Below, in pieces: positions 54,061 to 64,000 of a stretch of 64,000 nt of DNA; positions within the stretch are counted from its first letter, which is position 1, and the number at the start of each line of letters is the position of its first letter. The DNA lies in contig RPFO01000348.1 in the NCBI GenBank assembly GCA_009746045.1, forward strand, positions 1,944,960 to 2,008,959. The letters are read 5' to 3'. The notes beneath the pieces were generated by a model. That model saw only the letters and a program-made list of their open reading frames with translations. It did not search any database and was not told the DNA's origin. Both the position numbers and the translations under genes were made by a program. The stretch comes from Mesostigma viride. Taxonomy: Eukaryota; Streptophyta; Mesostigmatophyceae; Mesostigmatales; Mesostigmataceae.

Positions 54061-54269
54061 GGCCTGCAGATCCGCCGCGCCGAGATCGGGGTGCGCACAG
54101 CGCGAAGGTGCTGGCAGAGGAGGTTACGGTTGTGGAACACACCCGCACACGGGGACCCCGTGGGAAGCAGCACGGCACACCGGTGAAGGCCGTCGGCGGG
54201 CGCTGAGTGGCGGGGAGCGGCGCCAGCAAAGGCAGGACGTGGGGCCCAACTCAAACTAGGAATATATAT

Positions 54270-54702
54270 ACCAGTAGTGTAGATTAGTAAGGCTTAGCCT
54301 AGCATGTGGCCCACGCGCATTTGCGCCCATAATGGCCCCCATGGATGATGCCTTCAACATTTAGCCATGCTTTGTCTATAATGGGACCCCCATGGATGTT
54401 GCATTAAGAATTTAGCCATGCTATGCCATGCAGAGAGATGCTCTCTGTCGAGAAGCCATGTCCTAGCTCTTGTATAGCCATGATGATCTTCCTCCCTCAC
54501 AGGCATGCTCCCCCCTTACCCGGGCATAGCGTGATAGACCATGAGGGGGCAGGTGCCTTGGTGCACCTAGAGCAGGGGTAGCTTACATTCCCACCCTTGC
54601 ATGAAGTAGCCTAGAATGTATTAAAAGCCATATGCCCCTTCTCAGGGCTATGTGCTACATCTACTCCCAACGGAGTGATGTTGATAATTAATTAATTAAT
54701 TT
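54270..54702 (+). mobile_element. 3' part of the ORF1-like element with TTAA tail
   Basis: Continues the host element after the LINE insertion: atttagccatgctttgtcta and atttagccatgctatgccat are internal repeats. It ends ctactcccaacggagtgatg followed by a (TAAT)n tail at 54687-54702. The hairpin ctcccaacggag resembles that of the TTAA-tailed LINE (ctccccaacgggag). Confidence 0.6.
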
Positions 54703-55130
54703 GCGGAGCAACGCTTGCACTTGACGCGTCAGAATGGTGGTCTCAAGGATAGCCATGTCTCAGTTACAGACTGCCCTGCCATGCCGAGGACCAGGGCCTC
54801 GGTTTTGGGGCTGATTTCTAGACCAACCGCCCGAGCCTTGAGCGCCAGGCAGTTGATCGAGCCAAAGTTGGGCAGACTCCGGCTTCTCAACGAGCGTGAT
54901 GTCGTCGGCATATAAATGAGGTCAGCTAGTAAATTCTGCTTGTTAGTCGGCCCCCCTTCCCCAAGCTCGTTCGTGATCGCTAGGCCAGGGGCACGGCCTG
55001 TAATGCTAGCAAAGCGAGCACATGCCTGGCGCATAACATAATCCACTACAATAATAAACAGGTACAGCGACAGGACGCAACCCTGCCAGACGCCGGTCTG
55101 CAGTGGGCGTGGAGATATGTTCCAGTGGGC
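54703..55130 (-). mobile_element. LINE reverse-transcriptase fragment (second class)
   Basis: Minus strand: TGVWQGCVLSLYLFIIVVDY followed by VMRQACARFASITGRAPGLA, LLADLIYADDITLV (frame shift before ADD) and a segment LGLEISPKTEALVLGMAG. These are RT motifs B and C of an APE-type LINE rather than the R2-type. Confidence 0.75.
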
Positions 55131-55474
55131 ACGGAGATATGTTCCAATTTAATGTAATCCGAGCTACCTAGGCTCAATGCTCCGCAGCTCCCATGTAACG
55201 TACGGGACCGCGTGGAACTATTAAAAGGAATGAATGAATGAATGAATAACGAGACACATACATGGAGCCTGTGCACCTTCCCCATGCCAAAGAATCTGTG
55301 ACCTCGGGCGAGCCCCAGTTTCAGGGTCTCCGAAAATGGCCATACATGCTGCAATTACCAAGCTAAACTCTGCATTGACAAGTCTGGAACATCACGCATT
55401 CATTAAAGTGGCCGTCGTTGGTGCGCTTGGAACGGGCGAGCCACACACCCAGAGCAGATTCGGGTCCCCACAAC
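55131..55474. other. Intergenic with a (GAAT)n tail
   Basis: acatatgttcca-type direct repeat (gtgggc-cggagatatgttcc, 55103-55145) and gaatgaatgaatgaatga at 55229-55247. This should include the 3' UTR of the minus-strand exchanger gene. Confidence 0.5.
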
Positions 55475-59497
<4,023 letters not shown>

Positions 59498-59991
59498 GTG
59501 GCCACGTCATTGTGCCGGCGGGTACATGCCAGCGGATGACATTGACGCGGTTCCACATGCACAGTTAGACTGCTTTGAATACTGGAACGCATACAGTGCT
59601 GCAACTGGAGCAGGACAGCGAGACTTCGCCAGAGGCACGCAATTGGTACTCAGCTTCCCCGTACAAATGGTCCTCATGCATTTCTGCACGGTGAAGTCAC
59701 ACGGCACGGGCAGACAAGCCCACAATGCCCAAACAGCGCTTGAAGCGCAGGCGACATGTGTTAGGCGCACCTAGCAGCAATTTCGACGCGTAATTCTCCT
59801 CAATTGCAGTCGACTGGTTGCCATGCGCGTTAGAGTGGAACAAACTTCCCTGCATATGCTGCGCGTGTGCACTACATAGCTGCAGCGGTTTCCTTCGTGT
59901 TTTTTTGTGTGCCCCCGACCTGGTTGCCGAGCGGTGACGCACGCCAGCGAAAACTTTAAGGTCCTAGTGCTAGAAGGCTAGACTGCTAGTA

Positions 59992-60113
59992 CAGTCATTC
60001 CCGCGTTAAGTTGCGTTTCTTAAGGTTGCGTTCCCGCGTTAAGTTGCGGCGCCGAAGTTTGGGGGGCGACCGCAACTTAAGCATGGAGGCCATCGCAACT
60101 TAACGCGGTAATG
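59992..60113. mobile_element. Short fold-back MITE (Tc1/mariner-pogo-like ends)
   Basis: Starts after TA with cagtcattcccgcgttaagt and ends with the inverse cgcaacttaacgcggtaatg act. The interior repeats gcgttcccgcgttaagttgc. The CAGT start and TA target suggest a mariner/pogo-type ancestry. Confidence 0.65.
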
Positions 60114-60429
60114 ACTCAATTTGTAGGTGTCAGGCCATTTTTGGCCGCGCAGGAGGCCATTTTTTGCCAAGTCCGGACCCGCTACGTGATTTTAGGCGGC
60201 AAAATAGGCAAGCCCCAATGGCGCGCAAATTTCCCTGCCTGCTGGCTTAGGTGAAAAGCGTGAATGCAACCTTACAAATTCAGTTTTGCAGCCTGCGGGC
60301 TGCGCCGGGTACATAAGAATCCACGACCATTAAATTAAATTAAATTACTGAAATCATAACATGCCTCCGTTGGGAGATGATGATCATGTGGCACTTATTC
60401 CATTATGCCTGGGTGGGCCGGTGGAGTCA

Positions 60430-60540
60430 GGAGGACTGAAGCCGCGTAATCGAACTATGAACCTAACTCTAAGCTATCTAGTCTAGAAAAGCCTAACTAC
60501 ACTATTCATCAAAACGCCACGACCATGCAGGGTCTGTAAC
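60430..60540. mobile_element. LINE relic fragment
   Basis: aagccgcgtaatcgaacta followed by ctaactctaagctatctagt recurs from 17380-17440, next to a LINE fragment there. Confidence 0.5.
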
Positions 60541-60987
60541 TGATTGAGACATCTTGATGGAAATTACCACCATCATGCCGAATGCACCACAGAAGGGCAA
60601 AGACAAGGTTGCGTTATTATTCAGTTTCGGTTTACATGCAGGCCTTTGACAGTAAATGAAGCTTCAGTTCCCTCACGACTGTTCCCAAGTTTTGTCACAT
60701 TCAAACGTGAAGCCGGTTGGCAATTAAGTAACCCGCCAAAAAGAAAGCCCAAGTCAGAGGGTTAAAACACACCGGCATTTGTGGTATAAAACGCAGGCAC
60801 TAGTGCGTGGCCGGCTGCCCACGGCGTGTTTTCCGTCAGTTGCAGCCCGCTTTCATGTCCAAAATATCTGGCCTGGAAAATGGACTTTAATTTGGCCGGC
60901 TTTGACGGTGTAGCTGGATCGGGCTTGACGAGAGCTGTCGAATGCCGTATAGATGTCCGTCAGAGGAGGAGGTGGTGGGCTGCTAGC

Positions 60988-61073
60988 CTAATTCTACCGT
61001 TAAGTTGCGTTCCCGCGTTAAGTTGCGGCGCCAAGTTTTAGGGGGCGATCGCAACTTAACGCGGGAATGACTG
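60988..61073. mobile_element. Second copy of the fold-back MITE
   Basis: Ends cgcaacttaacgcgggaatg actg followed by TA at 61074-61075, matching the left end of the MITE at 59992; its own left end is degraded. A one-ended relative lies at 10761. Confidence 0.65.
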
Positions 61074-61564
61074 TAGTCAGAAGTAGAAGCCGAAAACACA
61101 TGCAAATTAATCTCGTTTTACGTCAGGTTTAGTTTGTGAGGCGTGAGGCTAGCCTCACGTGAGGACAGGGTTTCGAAAGTTTGTCGCAGCGAAAGTTGGT
61201 CTCGGCAGGTTTTCCGAGTTTGCTTTCGTCTCCTTAATGTGCTGCTGAGCGAAGGCGCGAGCTCAAGGACGAGCGATAAGAGAATTAATTGTTGCCCAAA
61301 TTATGTTTGCTGTTTGAGTATTTGAAGGAATACTGAGAACTATGCAGGGAGTTCTTGCATGGCGTCGTCAGTGTCTAGACTTTCCAGCTTAAAGGATATG
61401 GTTATAAAGATGAGGTAATATTTTAATAAGGGAGTAGGGTTGCTGAAATGTCCTTTTCCTTGAAGTGACCAACCCCTGTCGCACAAGCTTGATTGTGTAC
61501 TTGTAGCCGACTATCTTAACGGACTTAACCGCACAACCGTCTGGGATCCTCTCCAATCCTTGTA

Positions 61565-63847
61565 ATGGCCATGAAAGGGTCTATTGGTTGCGACATCGGC
61601 TCTTTAAGCCACGACGCGCTTGTGCATGTGCTGGATTTCTTACAAGATGGCCGGGACCTGGGCGCCTGCGCGTCCGTTTGCCGGGCATGGAGGCACGCGG
61701 CGTGTACTGAACTCCTCTGGGAAAAGAAGCTAGCCGCCTTGGAGAACGCGCTCCGGGGCAAAGAGACCGTTGCAGCGCCACCTGCCCCTGCGCAGCAGCC
61801 TCCCGCAGAGAAATGTGTCTCTACTGGGAAGCCAGAACCGTCCGACTCAGCCCTGAAATCTCTTCTGGACGAGGAGATGTCATCTCTGGACGACGCCGAC
61901 TCGAGGGCTCGTTACATAAGGAAAGACACCAGGGGATCTTGGCTGTACGGCCGGCCGCGGCTCAGGGTGCTGCGTGGGGATCCATGTGGACCGGTTCACT
62001 GCTGTCGCTGTCACGGCTCCAGCCTCCTCACGGGGGCGGAAGACGGCAGCATCCGCATCTGGGACCTGAACAGCTCGTCCAATGCCAGCATTACTGCGGA
62101 CGTGAACGTTCACGGCGCCGGCAGGAACTTGAATGCTTATCGTGCCAGCAGCAGCAGCACTAATGGTTACGGTGCCAGCAGTTACTTGTTCCACGCGCCC
62201 AACAAGAGCGCCGTGCGTGACGCCAGCATCGACGATGCCAAGGTGCGTTTGTGGGAATGCGGCAATCAATCACCAAGGTTTTGATGGTGGGAACACCATG
62301 GTGCTTCGATACCATCTTGTTTTCGTGTGCCTGTGGCAACAACATGTTCCAAAAGTTATCATCATAGCGGTTAAGGTGTAGAGTGTGTGCATTACTTCAT
62401 TATGTAACGAAAGTGTGTTCCGCTGGCCCGCCCAGCCCCAAATGGCAGTCCTAGCAGCCAACCAAACCGCGCGCAGTCAGCGTCTTTGTGTTCTGCACCT
62501 AGATTCGGCGTATCGTGTAGACCCGCCCGCTATCGGTCCAATTTCGGGTTCCCATGCTTGGAATTGACGCATACTCAGGGAGCTCCCAAAAGTCTGGAAG
62601 CTCCCAAAAGGTGGACATTCCTCAATTAGTGAAGTAGATTGAGGCATGGTGCGGCAGCCGCCTAGCTTCACCATCTGTTAGCAAGGTGTAGCCGTGCGGC
62701 AACCCAGCTCCTTATCTTACCATTATCAAGGACATTGTTCCTGTGGTAGTAGTTTCGCCTGGGAACAACCTGTAGTCTCCCGCATCACGCCACCAAGCAT
62801 GTTGTGTAGACAGCATGCCATACCCAGTGCACCCATCCCATGCTTCTCGCCAGTGCCCCCATCCCATGCTTCTCACCAGTGCCCCCATCCCATGCTTCTC
62901 ACCAGTGCCCCCATCCCATGCTTCTCACCAGTGCCCCCATCCCATGCTTCTCACCAGTGCCCCCATCCCATGCTTCTCACCAGTGCCCCCATCCCATGCT
63001 TCTCACCAGTGCCCCCATCCCATGCTTCAGTGCCCCCATCCCATGCTTCTCGCCAGTACCCCCATCCCATGCTTCTCGCCAGTCATATGCTGCCCCGTAA
63101 CAATGGAACCTAAATAAACACATCCTCCCCCCCCCTGCCCCCGCACACCCCCCACGCATCCAAAATTGCCTGCCCTACCTTACGTGTTGAGCTCTTTCTG
63201 CTGATGCCTCCCCACTTCCATCCCCCTGGGTTTATCACGCCTCAAGGGCTCCTCAAGTCCAAGTCCATAAAACCATCCCCAAAACCATCCCCAAAGCCAT
63301 CCCCAATTCATCCCCAATTCATCCCCAAAGCATTTCTGATTAGTGCTCAATCCTCATCAATCCAACCCCCCTGGTATCCTCCCCCTCAAACCCCCCTTTT
63401 GGACCACATTTTCTGCTGTTACCGCCCCTCCCCATTCCCCCCCATATACCTGTTGTATCGCCCCCCCCCCTAAACCTGTCGTACCCCCCCCCCCCCCTCT
63501 CCAGATCCTAGCCGCCGCAGGCAACAGCGTCTATTTATGGACGCGCGCCGACCGCAAGCTCATGCGCGTGTTCCGGGGCCACTCCGCCCTCGTCCGCTGC
63601 CTCCGGTCCGACGACACGCACATCCTCTCCGGCTCTTCTGACGGCACCGCCCGGCTCTTTGATGCGTTCAGCGGTGCCCCCCTGCTCGTAATGCGGTCTC
63701 CGGTCACCCCCAGCGGCGCAGTGCACAGTGTCGAGATCGATGCGGACGCGGGGGTGGTGTTCTGCGGGGGGCCATCGGGTGGTGTGGACGTCAGGGATAC
63801 CTCCACGGGGGGGGTTGTCGCCTCGCTGGCGAGTCACAGCAGCGTGG
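61565..63847 (+). CDS. F-box/WD40 protein, 5' part (2 exons visible, continues past the window)
   Basis: Exon 1 61565-62242 (226 codons), exon 2 63505-63847 (114 codons plus one base). Donors GCCAAG|GTGCGT and GTGG|GTGAGT, acceptor CTCCAG|ATC; phases match. F-box at residues about 13-56 (LSHDALVHVLDFLQ, CASVCRAWRHAACTELLWEK). WD40 blades: SSLLTGAEDGSIRIWDL (about 151-168), ILAAAGNSVYLWTR, VRCLRSDDTHILSGSSDGTA with RLFDAFSG, and VVFCGGPSGGVDVRDTSTGG. Such proteins are substrate receptors of SCF ubiquitin ligases; the substrate cannot be told. Confidence 0.88.
62815..63090. repeat. 26-bp minisatellite in the F-box/WD40 intron
   Basis: About ten copies of cagtgcccccatcccatgct plus tctcac. Further down, 63270-63340 has ccatccccaaa repeats and 63450-63500 poly-C runs that form the pyrimidine tract before exon 2. 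Confidence 0.95.
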
Positions 63848-64000
63848 GTGAGTCGCACAAATCCACGACATGGCCACAAGGCTTGTAATTTGCCTGCCTG
63901 CTTTGCTGTCAACGTGGTTGAGTCTCGCTGTCGACTCCCCTCTTTTATTCCGCCTTGCTTCTACCGTTCTCACCGCCCCAATGCCTACTTTTCTCACGCC

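Larger units (their letters stand above)
50827..54269 (-). mobile_element. R2-type LINE family 1, near full-length, with 15-bp target duplication
   Basis: The body is 50842-54254 on the minus strand. actaggaatatatat occurs at 50827-50841 and 54255-54269. The 3' UTR of about 130 bp ends in an AT-rich sequence with no poly(A). The insertion lies exactly at the end of the ORF1-like gene. It encodes one long protein (next two entries). Confidence 0.93.
59498..61564. promoter_or_regulatory. Divergent intergenic region between CCX and F-box/WD40 genes
   Basis: About 2.07 kb between the two start codons, so it should hold both promoters. It is interrupted by two small MITEs and a LINE relic. A tandem pair of attaaattaaattaaatta is at 60329-60350. 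Confidence 0.5.

Noticed and set aside
59992-61073. A single 1.08-kb transposon with 24-bp inverted ends and TA duplication
   Set aside because: Each end is itself a short fold-back unit and the middle contains unrelated LINE DNA, so two separate small MITEs are the simpler reading.

Overview
The window is eukaryotic nuclear DNA: the recognisable host genes are split by GT-AG introns with matching phases, and most of the rest is repeats and nested transposons. A plastid-bearing green alga (prasinophyte/chlorophyte type) fits best. The reasons are a DUF4346 protein, a family otherwise known from cyanobacteria, carrying what looks like a plastid transit peptide; a plant-type CCX cation/Ca exchanger; and DIRS/PAT-like, R2-type LINE, hAT and CACTA elements together. 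The species cannot be fixed from the sequence.

Layout. 1-1448 is a 33-bp minisatellite. 2612-2998 (-) holds the first two exons of a URI1-like prefoldin gene, head-to-head across about 0.9 kb with a complete 12-exon WRAP53/TCAB1 (telomerase Cajal body WD40) gene at 3908-14136 (+), whose introns are full of micro- and minisatellites. 14.4-31.2 kb is a nested transposon graveyard. An R2-type LINE copy there was split by two hAT-like elements in opposite orientation (19322-26563 and 27197-30490), each with an exact 8-bp target duplication. The first hAT copy was then hit by a PAT/DIRS retrotransposon with textbook split direct repeats and by a short retroposon; the second by three 5'-truncated LINE copies. 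32383-33545 (-) is a complete three-exon DUF4346 gene. 33.5-37 kb has only weak exon-like pieces. 37-44 kb carries two long palindromes, each holding a piece of CACTA-type (TNP2-like) transposase. 44-48.6 kb is relic coding sequence, a 1.2-kb CTCC/CACT microsatellite and LINE tails. 48.9-54.7 kb is an ORF1-like element broken by an inverted-repeat insertion and by a near full-length R2-type LINE with a 15-bp target duplication.

The right end returns to host genes: a two-exon CCX/NCLX-type exchanger (55475-59497, -) and, divergently, the start of an F-box/WD40 gene (61565 to beyond 63847, +).

The four certain host genes and the URI1 fragment are unrelated in function: telomerase/scaRNP assembly, RNA polymerase assembly, an unknown plastid function, Ca2+ transport and protein turnover. 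The most informative part is the transposon stratigraphy. The two hAT copies act as each other's empty sites, so exact insertion boundaries can be read, and all R2-type LINE junctions fall in short (TA)n runs.
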